From: Cunninghamia lanceolata | Lineage: Eukaryota > Streptophyta > Pinopsida > Cupressales > Cupressaceae | Reading direction: 5' to 3' | Assembly (NCBI GenBank): GCA_027924645.1 | Contig: BSBN01001149.1 | Span: 1-64,000, forward strand | Length of the DNA: 64,000 nucleotides | In this document: positions 32,758 to 43,729 of the stretch, in pieces | How the letters are laid out: every line of letters begins with the position of its first letter | How positions within the stretch are numbered: position 1 is the first letter of the stretch | Made by a program: the position numbers and the translations under genes | The notes under the pieces: model-generated | What the model saw: the letters and a program-made list of their open reading frames with translations, nothing else | Told to the model about the DNA's origin: nothing | The model's database searches: none

Positions 32758-33506
32758 GTTATAAAGTTTATTTTAAACTTAAAATTTGAGATATGTACAA
32801 CTTAAAGAATCTATATATATCTTATGTATCTAGCATGTGTAGGTTGAAATTTACATGACGTGATTGAGATAAGCATATTATTTTTTAAGTTATCATTTTA
32901 TTATTTCAAAACCTATATTACGTGTCTTAATACGTGCACATGTAAATATCAAATAGATCCATTGAAAATATCAAGAAGCATTTATATGAAAACATTATTA
33001 ATATATCTCAAACATAAATTTGTCCATGTCAAATATAAACATATTTGTGTCCATCTGAAGAATAAACATGTATGTATGTATAGATGCATAAATGTCCAAA
33101 CATGTTGAAAATATATAAACATAAATGTTCATACATACATTCAAGAAAATATATAAACATAAATGCTTGAATACATGTTTGAAAATATAAACATAATCAT
33201 GTCCAGACATAAATGTATAAATGTCTATACATGTCAAATATATAAACATAAACATCCATACATGCCATTTGAATATAACATAAACATATAAATGTCCATA
33301 TCTCAAACATAATCATAAGTTACACAAATGTCCATGTCCATATCTCAAACATAAACATAAACATAAACACAAATGTCCACCATAAATCATCAAACACAAG
33401 TATGTAGTCAAGTCAGATGGAAATATCAACATGTATCAAACATAAATAAATGGAAATGTCAAGCTAGAAGCGACATCAAATGGAGACCTCTCTAGGTGGC
33501 TGCGGC
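32758..33506. repeat. AT-rich spacer with a degenerate minisatellite
   Basis: From about 33000 to 33400, words such as aaacataaatgtccatacat and catgtcaaatataaacat recur at irregular steps of roughly 25-45 bases. The remainder is AT-rich without coding content. A 102-codon open frame on the - strand here is a by-product of the repeat. Confidence 0.55.
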
Positions 33507-35221
33507 CTAATCGTCGTGTCGGCTCCTATTCGAACGACCCTCTAAATGAGAATCTTGTTCTGATGCATGTGCCGAGTCCTGGAGATAAAATCAAGTACAA
33601 TGCATAGTTAAATACATTTTATCTAGATATATTGAACTATTTAAAAATGTAAATATTTTAATTTATTATAAATAGATAGATATATCTACATGTACATACA
33701 AAACTCACATGTCCACAGGCAACAATATCATCAACAGAATCACGTCGACGTACACGGTCTGACCTTAGGCTAGGAGTAACATGAGGTATCTCCATCTACA
33801 ATATATATATCATTTACTTAAAACTAAAATCTAAATAATTTAAAAAAAATTTGAATTGAATGTATTCACATGCACACATACATATATATCTTATCTAGAT
33901 CTACACATATACATACCTGCATATCACCTGGTACCATAGTACCTGAGCCCTCTGCAATGTCCGCCTCCACTAAATCATCCAAATGATCTGATGTATCTGT
34001 CTAAGCCCTCTCATGTCATAGTAATGACGAGTGAAGGGGACTGATCAACTGAGATGGCATCGATATAGAATTAGAGTGCATCAACATATCCATAAATCCT
34101 GTAGAAGTCTGCATCCTCTCAAGGTCATGATCTGAACTTGGATCACTAGCCTGTGCATCAACTAAATGATCTGTAGGTGGATAGTCATGTGCACTGGTGT
34201 TGCTAGGCCTAGAAGGGTGGTCAGAATGACAAGATCCTGAATGTGAATGAATAGATATAGTCAGACGATCTCTAACCTGATCTATGGAGATCCCTAGCTT
34301 TGATGCAATGAATGCATATGCCTCCAAGAGATCCTCTGTGAAACAATGCAATGTGCTACACACCATGTCCCCTATGAAACCATCTAACTGTGCAGGTGTA
34401 GGGATGCCTGCCATAGCATAAGGATCATAGTGAGTGTTGGTACGCTGTGCTATAAATGAAGCTCTAGATCGTGGATGTCATGCCATCAAAAACTGACCCA
34501 CACGATCAGTAGCTATCATAGTGGTGGCAACTACAATATCACCAACACTATCAATTGCTTCCCTTTGGGAAGCAACAACAACATGATTTGTTGAGGGGGC
34601 TACAGCTAGGGAGATAGCAGGCTTCCTCTCACCAACTAATTCCCTATACGCCGGGGCCGCTTGATCAGGTCGACGATAAGCATCCCTATCAGCAAGCCTA
34701 CCACGACTCTGACCACAATATGGTGGAATGTCACAGTAGTTGACTTTGAGGCCTAAATGAACCTTAGCATACAATTGTTGTGCAAAATATAAGGGAATTT
34801 GGTCGTTATTTGGATAACGACCATAAATAGCAAGAAATCAAGGGTATATCAATCTGGCCATATCATCATCGACACATCTTGTTACCTGGTATCCCTTGAC
34901 CTTTACCTTAGTCTGATAGTATGGAAAGCATTCAGATTTAATGGTTTCTTTTGTCACCACACTCTGAACATGAAAGAGGGGAACATCACCACAAACTTCT
35001 TCCTGCATGTGGGAAAGAATAGCAGTTATAGCATCAGGGGAATAAGCACTTGTGTCTCAAATTTTATCTCTATTTTTTTCTAAGCTTTCCATTATGGACT
35101 TACAACTATCCTTATATATTCCCGTGTTCATTCCATCATTTATGCAAACTCTCAATCTATGGATCTCATTATTAGTTTGTAAAAATAGTTCTTGAGGTGG
35201 AACTGGTACATAATTTGCCAT
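33507..35221 (-). pseudogene. three-exon gene of unknown family, broken by stops
   Basis: Exon 1 is 35221-33917 (435 codons), exon 2 33795-33709 (29 codons), exon 3 33578-33507 ending at TAG 33509-33507. Donors are CAG/GTATGT and CAT/GTGAGT; acceptors TGTAG and CTCCAG. Both joins keep phase, and the predicted length is about 486 residues. It starts M-A-N-Y-V-P-V-P-P-Q-E. Exon 1 has a Cys-containing middle (N-Y-C-D-I-P-P-Y-C-G-Q) and a Ser/His/Asp-rich end; exons 2-3 are Arg/Asp-rich. In-frame stops include TGA sites near 35049, 34846, 34475 and 34018-34016, and a TAG near 34004, most readable as decayed CGA or CAG codons. I do not recognise the protein. It converges with the transposase at 1-2510 once the nest is removed, so an accessory gene of the same DNA transposon is possible. 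Confidence 0.5.
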
Positions 35222-35416
35222 GTGTGTTGTAGTCAAAGATCTCTAGAACTGGATAAAACATGTGCAAAATTAGACATCTCTCTATATGTATCATGTGCAC
35301 ATGTAGAAATTCATAGTTCTCACGTGTATAAATATATTAAATATATAAATAAGAAAACAAGAAAGAGAATAAGTAGTACAGAATACACACAATACACATT
35401 GTACAAGAACATTTTA
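35222..35416. other. upstream region of the three-exon gene
   Basis: AT-rich sequence with no clear TATA box that I would defend. It leads directly into the tandem array. Confidence 0.4.
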
Positions 35417-36985
35417 AATACAAATATAGCAAAGGATGGTTTGGATCAATTGACTTAAATCTGTGAATCAAAAGATGACTTAATTTAGTAGATGATACAT
35501 ATAGTCTACACATAAAATTAAATTGTTTTCAAAATATCTAGATACATCATACATGTTGAATTATACTTACAATTTAACCTTATATAAACCTCTATAATTG
35601 CCTTAGGATGGCCATGTTAAACCAAGTAGATCTTGGCATACAATTTCTTGCTTCTGACTTGATGAGCTCACTTATCCTCTTGTAGATCTAGAATTGGTTA
35701 AACAAGGTCATCCTAATGCAATTATAGCTCGGTATAAATAAGGTTTTGCAAGTATAATTTGAAACACATATAATTGTTTATATTGTACAAAAATAGTCTA
35801 GTCTAAGTGCTTAGGCACACATGGGCCCTTCATTGATCAAATGAGGAAAACTAAGAACCTCAAAAGGTACATAAACCCCAAGACACACTTCCCACACCTA
35901 GATGGGTCTACTCATGCTACTTGGAAGTTACAACTTGGCATTTAAAGGAGATTCAATCACTCAAGAAAGTGCATGTTAACTTCATTGCAACATAAAAACA
36001 TACACCAAGGGAATGATTTCTAAACAAACTAATTGCAATATTATACCATGAGAAATAATTCATACCTACTAACTATATTTTTTAAATAATTCATACCTAC
36101 TAAAGTTAAATACAAATATAGCAAAGGATGCTTTGGATCAATTGACTTAAATCTGTGAATCAAAAAATGACTTAATTTAGTAGATGATACATACAGTCTA
36201 CACATAAAATTAAATTGTTTTCAAAATATCTAGATACATCATACATGTTGAATTATACTTACAATTTAACCTTATATAAACCTCTATAATTGCCTTAGGA
36301 TGGCAATGTTGAACCAAGTAGATCTTGACATATAATTTCTTGCTTCTGACTTGTTGAGCTCGCTTATCCTCTTGTAGATCTTGAATTGGTTAAACAAGGC
36401 CATCCTAATGCAATTATAGCTCGGTATAAATAAGGTTTTGCAAGTATAATTTGAAACACATATAATTGTTTATATTGTACAAAAATAGTCTAGTCTAAGT
36501 GCTTAGGCACACATGGGCCCTTCATTGATCAAATGAGGAAAACTAAGAACCTCAAAAGGTACATAAACCCCAAGACACACTTCCCACACCTGGATGGGTC
36601 TACTCATGCTACTTGGAAGTTACAACTTGGCATTTAAAGGAGATTCAATCACTCAAGAAAGTGCATGTTAACAACTTCATTGTAACATAAAAACATACAC
36701 CAAGGGAATGATTTGTAAGCAGACTAATTGCAATATTATACCATGAGAAAAATTCATACCTACTAGCTATATTTTTTAAATAATTCATACCTACTAAAGT
36801 TAAATACAAATATAGAAAAGGATGCTTTGGATCAATTGACCTAAATCTGTGAATCAAAAAATGACTTAATTTAGTAGATGATACATACAATCTACACATA
36901 AAATTAAATTGTTTTCAAAATATCTATATACATCATACATGTTGAATTATACTTACAATTTAACCTTATATAAACCGCTATAGTT

Positions 36986-36990
36986 GCCTT
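36986..36990. repeat. target-site duplication of the TRIM, left copy (GCCTT)
   Basis: GCCTT precedes the TRIM and is repeated exactly at 37339-37343. The uninterrupted units read GCCTTAGGATGG at the same place, giving the empty site directly. Confidence 0.93.
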
Positions 36991-37338
36991 TGTTGCAAGG
37001 TGTGGCCCTTGGTCTCCTTATTCAGCGCAGCGTTGCGGTGGTTTGTGACAAGGGCTTAACTACCTCCCTGCTTGTTAAGTCAAGTGGTTGTATCAGGCAT
37101 TAATAGGTCGATCTTTTGGTGCAATGGAAACTAACAGTTGGTATCAGAGCCGAGGTCACGGGTTCAAACCCTACGCTTGCGCTGGGGGGATTGTTGCAAG
37201 GTGTGGCCCTTGATCTGCTTATTCAGTGCAGCGCTGCGGTGGTTTGCGACAAGGGCTTAACCGCCTCCCGTGCTTGTTAAGTCAAGTGGTTGTATCGGGC
37301 ATTAATAGGTTGATCTTTTGGTGCAATGGCAACTAACA
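36991..37338 (+). mobile_element. TRIM: complete 348-bp miniature LTR retrotransposon
   Basis: It has LTRs of 146 and 147 bp (36991-37136 and 37192-37338), both TGTTGCAAGG...ACTAACA. Between them, 55 bases hold a tRNA-iMet primer site and a G-rich tract GCTGGGGGGAT directly before the second LTR. Coding capacity is nil, so it must have used enzymes of another element. The target duplication GCCTT is perfect and the empty site is present in sister units of the array. All hallmarks of a TRIM are there; the family name is not known to me. Confidence 0.93.
37139..37151 (+). other. primer binding site of the TRIM, tRNA-iMet
   Basis: TGGTATCAGAGCC lies two bases after the first LTR and is an exact match to the plant tRNA-iMet complement. 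The polypurine tract GGGGGGA is at 37184-37190. Confidence 0.92.
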
Positions 37339-37911
37339 GCCTTAGGATGGCCATGTTGAACCTATCAACATACAATTTCTTGCTTCTGACTTGTTGAGCT
37401 TGCTTATCCTCTTGTAGATCTAGAATTGGTTAAACAAGGCCATCCTAATGCAATTATAGCTCGGTATAAATAAGGTTTTGCAAGTATAATTTGAAACACA
37501 TATAATTGTTTATATTGTACAAAAATAGTCTAGTCTAAGTGCTTAGGCACACATGGGCCCTTCATTGATCAAATGAGGAAAACTAAGAACCTCAAAAGGT
37601 ACATAAACCCCAAGACACACTTCCCACACCTAGATGTGTCTACTCATGCTACTTGGAAGTTACAACTTGGCATTTAAAGGAGATTCAATCACTCAAGAAA
37701 GTGCATGTTAACAACTTCATGGCAAAATAAAAACATACACCAAGGGAATGATTTCTAAACAAACTAATTGCAATATTATACCATGAGAAATAATTCATAC
37801 CTACTAACTATATTTTTTAAATAATTCATACCTACTAAAGTTAAATACAAATATAGCAAAAGATGATTTGGATCAATTGACTTAAATCTATGAATCAAAA
37901 AATGACTTAAT

Positions 37912-38238
37912 TTAGGAGATGATACATGCAGTCTACACATAAAATTAAATTGTTTTCAAAATATCTAGATACATCATACATGTTGAATTATACTTATAAT
38001 TTAACCTTCTATAAACCTCTATAGGTGCCTTAGGATGGCCATGTTGAACCTATCAACATACAATTTCTTGCTTCTGACTTGTTGAGCTCGCTTATCCTCT
38101 TGTAGATCTAGAATTGGTTAAACAAGGCCATCCAAATGCAACTATAGCTTAGTATAAATAAGGTTTTGAAAGTAAAATTCAACACATAATTGTCTATTTC
38201 AAACAATTTAATTTTATGTGTAGACTGTCATCTACTAG
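37912..38238. repeat. long inverted repeat (foldback) ending the tandem array
   Basis: The left arm 37912-38063 and right arm 38098-38238 are imperfect reverse complements. Shared words are TAGACTGxxxxCATCTACT, CAATTTAATTTTATGTGTAGAC and GGCCATCC. In the other units the right arm stops being similar after about 100 bases. The arms may be terminal inverted repeats of a DNA transposon or MITE; this is inference. Confidence 0.65.
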
Positions 38239-38240
38239 AA

Positions 38241-38734
38241 TTTTTTTTGAATTTTATTTTTCTATGGCCCTATAATGACAATGTGGTCTTTGAGACTTGG
38301 TATGGACTGGATTGAGTGCATTTAGGAATTTCTAAGTATTCCAGAAATACCTCAAAATTTATAGTGCATTTGCTCTATTTAATGATGTAATAATTTTGTG
38401 ATAAGTCTAAAGATTTAGGTTTTCTAGCTTGCTTGTTGCATAATTTTCCTAAATCCAAAGATTGTGTCACATCTATAATCAATATCATTCTAGATCTTGG
38501 ACTTCTTAAGAGTTGAGTTTGAAGTGATTTTTCTCCTAGAATCTCTAAGTATATAATTTATTGATTTAAATAAAAATTATTTTAAAAAATAAAATTAAAT
38601 GTAATTTGTACATTAAGTTCTTTTCCATATCAAAAGACATAAATGGCCAAGGATTCCCACCAACATTACTATAATTTCATAAGATAAATTTTTTGATAGG
38701 AAATTTGCACAACTTTAGTCTATTTTAAAGTAAT
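38241..38734. other. AT-rich sequence without recognisable features
   Basis: Runs of A/T, no reading frame or repeat of note. Confidence 0.5.
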
Positions 38735-39470
38735 ATGATCATAAGCATGTGTAAATGTAATCTAAGAAACAAGTATCACATAGTGGCTAGTCCTTGTCAA
38801 ATTGCAAAATGTTTGGAAATAGAAATAATAATCAAGACAATTTATACACCTAATTTGATTCCTTATGATGACATTGACATTGAAGTCAAAATTGAAAAAT
38901 CGTTGCATCTAATACATGTAGGAAAATATTATGTAAATGGGGGTGAATATGCTCAAAATCCTAATTGCTTAGATGGATGTGAAATCATGCCAAGTACACC
39001 TAATAATATCAAGACTATTGCCCCTCATGTAGTGACATGGATGAACAAAATGGTAACTTGTTATATCTTTTGAAGAAACACTTTATATTGTTGAGGTTAA
39101 TGAGAAATGTACTTGCTAAGATAAATCAAGTCTTACTAAAGAATTTGTGTTCACGGATCCATGTTGGAAATCCCCCAAAAGTCCACTTAATTATAAATCA
39201 AGCATGAGTGAACATGAAGAAAATTGTAGCATTCAACTTGAAGAAAAGACATATGTGGACACCCAAACATGGCTCGACAAATGATGATTCAATAGGGCTA
39301 GAATTCAAAAATTCATGCAAACACTTGTTGATATATCCCTACACTATGCTACATCTAATACACATGTTAACAATTTTCTTGTTTCTAGTAATGTAGATTT
39401 GTATGATCATGTTAATAGTATTGATGCAAGAGAAATTTTGACTCATGATCATGTGGGTGTGTAAATCACA
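38735..39470 (+). pseudogene. possible decayed coding remnant, family unknown
   Basis: An open 112-codon frame (38735-39073) reads like real protein: Y-H-I-V-A-S-P-C-Q-I-A-K, then I-Y-T-P-N-L-I-P-Y-D-D-I-D-I-E-V. A further protein-like frame with two adjacent stops runs from about 39200 to 39460 (E-E-N-C-S-I-Q-L-E-E-K-T-Y-V-D-T-Q-T-W). Composition and word use differ from the flanks. I recognise no domain; a retroelement fragment is the likeliest source. Confidence 0.3.
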
Positions 39471-39971
39471 TATCTAAGGATCTTAAGGGGGTATATTTGG
39501 AGGATTGTTTGTTGATTTGAGTATAGTGATGGAATGTGAACAAATACCTTTGGTTGTTACTATCACACAAAATAGGATGTTTGCTTTCCCTGCCTACATT
39601 TTATCATGTTTATTATTTTGATCATGGTGGTTTAAATGAAAGAACATGCATATGGATTAAACATGACAACAATGAGAAATCACAAATTTCTTAACCTTGC
39701 ATGTGATAGGCATCCTAAATTTGATCCTAGACTACGGCTTAAATTTGGCAGTTGTATAGTTGTATTTAGGCATTTTAGCTGTAAAATACAATCAAAATTT
39801 TAAAAAAGACTATATCATATGAAAGGAGAGATTTTGGACAAACTGTCAAAATTTGTATAGGATTATGATGATATATATATATATTTGATTTTTATATGAT
39901 TTATTTATACTAAGGCATGTCATAGTATATGAAAGGCACTTTTGAATAGATAATTGTCATAAAAAAATTGC

Positions 39972-40780
39972 TTGACAAGTAAGGTTGACTGTCAGAATCA
40001 TAACACAACAACCTTTGCCAGCATCCTCCCTGCCTGTGACAAAATCAGAGCTTTGGAACAGGGTATGCACATCCATCTGAGCATAACAGAAGGGGTTTTT
40101 TTGTCAGATATTATTGTTGGAAATGTTGTGGTCGATATGTATGCAAAACGTGGAAGCCTGCCCAAGGCACATGAATTGTTTGATATAATGACTCAAAGAG
40201 ATGTCATCTCATGGACGGAAATGATCGTAGGGTATGCACAAAATGGATTTGTTGAAAAGGCTTTAGAAAGTTTCAAGCAAATGCAATTGGAAGGTGTAAA
40301 GCCAGAAACCACAACCTTCACCAGCATCCTCCCGTGCAAGCCTGTGACAAAATGGGAGCTTTGGAATGGGTATGGACATCCATCTAAGCTTAACGGAAGG
40401 GGTTTTTTTGGTAGATATTATAGTTGGAAATGCTCTGGTAGACATGTATATACAAAATGTGAAAGCATAGACAAGGCACGTCAACTGTTGACAGAATACC
40501 TCAAAGAAATATGGTCTCGTGGTCGGCAATGATTGCAAGGTATGCACAAAATGGATTTGTTAAAAAGGCTTTAGAAACTTTCAAGCAAATGCAATTCAAA
40601 GGTGTAAAACTAGACACCCTTCGCTAGCATCGTCCCTCCCTGTGATAAAATGGGAGCTTTGAAATAGGTATGGACATCCATCATTTAGCATAATTGAAGG
40701 GGTTTTTTTTTGCAGATAATATAGTTGGAAATGCTCTGATAGACATGAATACATAGCAAAATGTGGAAGCACAAAAAATT
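39972..40780 (+). pseudogene. PPR protein pseudogene, about three PLS triplets
   Basis: It reads V-V-V-D-M-Y-A-K-R-G-S-L-P-K-A-H-E-L-F-D, then V-I-S-W-T-E-M-I-V-G-Y-A-Q-N-G and A-L-E-S-F-K-Q-M-Q-L-E-G-V-K-P, the S, P and L motifs of land-plant PLS-class pentatricopeptide proteins (organelle RNA editing factors). The same block of about 300 bases returns near 40310-40600 and again near 40610-40780, increasingly damaged by frameshifts and stops. It has no plausible start, no E/DYW end, and is too short for the family. It is a fragment that duplicated internally. Confidence 0.85.
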
Positions 40781-43690
40781 TCATATACAAAATAAACACT
40801 GGAGAAAGGAGAAAATTTTACATACCTGGCTCGAGGGTGGCAACGAACTCGGCTGGTGGGGAACTTCTAGGGTTCAGTCACTCTCGTCTGGGTTTGGTAG
40901 CACTGATTGTCAAAAATGACAGTAAAACTCATATTAAAAAAAACCCTAAATAATTGGGTTCGTTCGAACACTTGTTCACTCGAACCCATTATTATATTAA
41001 TAAAAAATTTGGTTGTGCCTAGGTTTGATCGAATACCCTATGACCCTGTGGTGACACAGGGTTCGATCAAATCCTAAAGAGGATTCGATCGAACGTTCTT
41101 GTTTGATCGAACCTAGTTTTTATTTTTTTTAAGGCATGGGCAATTTTATTTTGTCAAAAAAATTGTAACCCATTATTGTATGTTGACCCTTTGGTGGATG
41201 CCAAAATGTTCCTGTAGCTGTTTCAACATGAACAAAGTGTAAAGATTTTGGGTACTTGGACTTCGTCATCTCTCCATACTTGATATTATAGTGACCTTGT
41301 TTTCTATTTATCTGTATTTCTATTGTGCTTAGAACAACTGCAGCTTCATATTATGCATGCTTTTTCTTGTTTTATCTTGCTTTGACTGTATACTGCTACA
41401 AGGTACATGTTGAAATTGTTTGTTCTCTTCTCTCAAGACTGTACCTCTTGGCACCAAACCTGTCATCTCTTTTACATGGAATCTTCCTTCTTGTTTTTGT
41501 TGTAGATCACTATGGGATTGTTCTATGACTAACACTGCTCCTTATATTAGACAGGGTTGACTGCTCCTTCATCCTCTTTAGGATTGTCCTGAGATTGTTT
41601 GCCTTGAACAATGTCTTTGACTTCAACACATTGTTGTCATGACTGAGTTTCTCAAGACTGTTGTATTGTTGTCCCCTCTTGATAATCATTAACTTTTATA
41701 TTCTACTGCTCAACATCAGAAATGTCTATGTGTATGGAGACCTCTTTTGTAAAATAACTTTTTAATAGTCTTTGAATGCACCTCTTCAAGTCTTACATGG
41801 ACATCCTACTACCATGGCATGACCAAAAGGTCCCCATATTTCTGATGACCCCTTCCTTGACTAAAAATAGTAATTTCTAACTATTCTTAGACTGTTATGA
41901 TAGCCACCTCATTGTCAATGTCCTGTTCTTTACTGTCCTAGACCTCTATATAGACCTTTGTATGAGATTTAGGGGTTTCAATATGGCTATACCATATGTT
42001 GCTTATCTCTGCACATTAGACCTCCAATATAATCAAACCTCTCGCTGACACTACCATGATGGCTCTTCAAGCAACAGGCTCATACTTATCACAATGGATC
42101 TATTACTCTTAAATATCTTGACTCTTGAATCTATGTTTCACATCATGGTTTAAAGACTCTTACACAAGAACATGCTAGTGACAGTCATCGTTTCCTCCAA
42201 CATGCAATAATAATAGTTCAATACCCTTGGGCTAGGGTTTAACAAAGATCTTACCTCATGGGTTCATCAATCATACATAAGAGTCTTTACTTCTACTTCT
42301 GTATATTGCCACTATTAAATATGTCCTCTATGTTGAATTTTCTATCTCCTTACGACCTCAAGCCATGGAAAACTGTATTGTTGTCATGCTGCCAGAGGTC
42401 TCATAAAGATTCCTTCATGACATCTTGATGAATTCACAACACTTTGTAAGACACACATCCTTCTTCATTTTCTACACATACTACTGTCACACCGCTACTC
42501 TATCTATTTGTAATCTTCTTGCTTTGTTCTTCTCCATGGTATTATCACAAGGACATGCTAAAACTCTTTGGACTGTCTTCATGACATAAGATCATTGTGA
42601 CTGTATTATTGTCTTAATAGTACTGATTATTGTGACAGCTCTTAGATCTTCCTGTCTGTACATTATCTTCTGAGCATTCTGAATGATGTTCATAGCATTC
42701 TCATTGGCTTCTACACTCTGTGTTTAATCATGATACCGACTATCCCCTAAAACATAAGAAAAGTGAAACTCAAGGCAAATGATATAGTCAACCTTGACTG
42801 ATCCATACTTGATGATTGATCTCTTTGTTCACATAGTCTGTACTCTTTATGACATGAAATCATATGAAATGCTTCTGTAACACTTATGAGTTGGGCTCAA
42901 CCCTTGTGGGAGCCACATTTTTCCCACTCATAATATAGTCTAATGAATCACTCAGAAACATAATTTCACCTATATCTGCACATGAAGCAAACATGTTAGA
43001 AAATAAATGCATACTTTGGATGTGCTGGATAACTTGTTGTTTTCTAGGACATCCAAAGTATACATTTCTTGTTTAATGCATTTGAGGATCAATTTATGCA
43101 TGCATAGGTACTTGTTCATGTCAAGTTAGGGACCATTCATTGCTTAGAGTATTACTCTAGCATCACTCTTTTGCCAGATGCAGGAACTAGAAGCAACCTG
43201 GACTAGGAAGGACAAAGACAACTTAGGGCAACAAGACAACACACCAGAACTAGAAACCAGTCATTCTCAGGCAATGACTGGCCTCTACCCTTACATGCAC
43301 ATTCTTTTACTTTTACTTATTCATGTATAAATTATTTCTTCAATTTCATTGAATAAGAAAGTTAATCTCACGGCTTGTGTGAGATAATGTACCTTTTACA
43401 TTCAATAAAGATTATTTATTTGTTTCAGAAAGAATTTGTATAAATCTTTCTTATGTTACATGCACTTGGATAAATGCAGTAGTTTGATAATCATAATCTT
43501 TTAAACTATTTCATTTATTCACTTGAGTGTAATGTAATAAGGATCAGATAAAATGTACCTTCTAAACCTTGAATCAAAGCTCTACCTGAATGAGCTGTAG
43601 TGAAATTTAGGTAACAATATCAATATGGTCTCTCAAGGACCTTAATAATAATGGAAATAAAGATAGTGTCATTATTGTTATAAAAGACCT
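40781..43690. other. gene-free region with an inverted TTCGATCGAAC-like word cluster
   Basis: Between 40950 and 41130 the words ttcgatcgaac, gtttgatcgaac and gttcgatcaaa occur several times in both orientations. From about 41250 to 43150 the sequence is rich in short words such as gactgt and cttgact, without any frame of note. 43160-43600 looks like retroelement untranslated sequence, but no second copy was found. Confidence 0.45.
43007..43065. repeat. 17-bp inverted repeat
   Basis: Arms 43007-43023 (ATGCATACTTTGGATGT) and 43049-43065 (ACATCCAAAGTATACAT) differ at one base pair and enclose 25 bases. A small stable hairpin; function unknown. Confidence 0.7.
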
Positions 43691-43729
43691 CTATAGGATT
43701 TCCAAAATATCCTAACAAATATCAAAACT

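Larger units (their letters stand above)
35417..38240. repeat. tandem array of about 690-bp units with internal inverted repeats (four copies, last one partial)
   Basis: Units begin with tacaaatatag(c/a)aaagg at about 35419, 36111, 36805 and 37845. The steps are 692-694 bp, and 1041 bp for the third, which carries the TRIM element plus its duplicated 5 bp (353 bp in all). Each unit contains a left arm (for example 35500-35636) repeated in inverted orientation after a short loop (35684-35782), both with the word GGCCATCCTAA or its complement. No coding content was seen. Units differ by a few substitutions, indicating fairly recent amplification. Confidence 0.85.

Noticed and set aside
32998..33306. 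102-codon frame on the - strand rich in Tyr, Val and Phe
   Set aside because: A product of the AT-rich minisatellite; no domain, no start context, repeats at DNA level.
35417..38240. CRISPR-like or telomeric array
   Set aside because: Units are about 690 bp, without spacers, and the sequence is eukaryotic repeat DNA.
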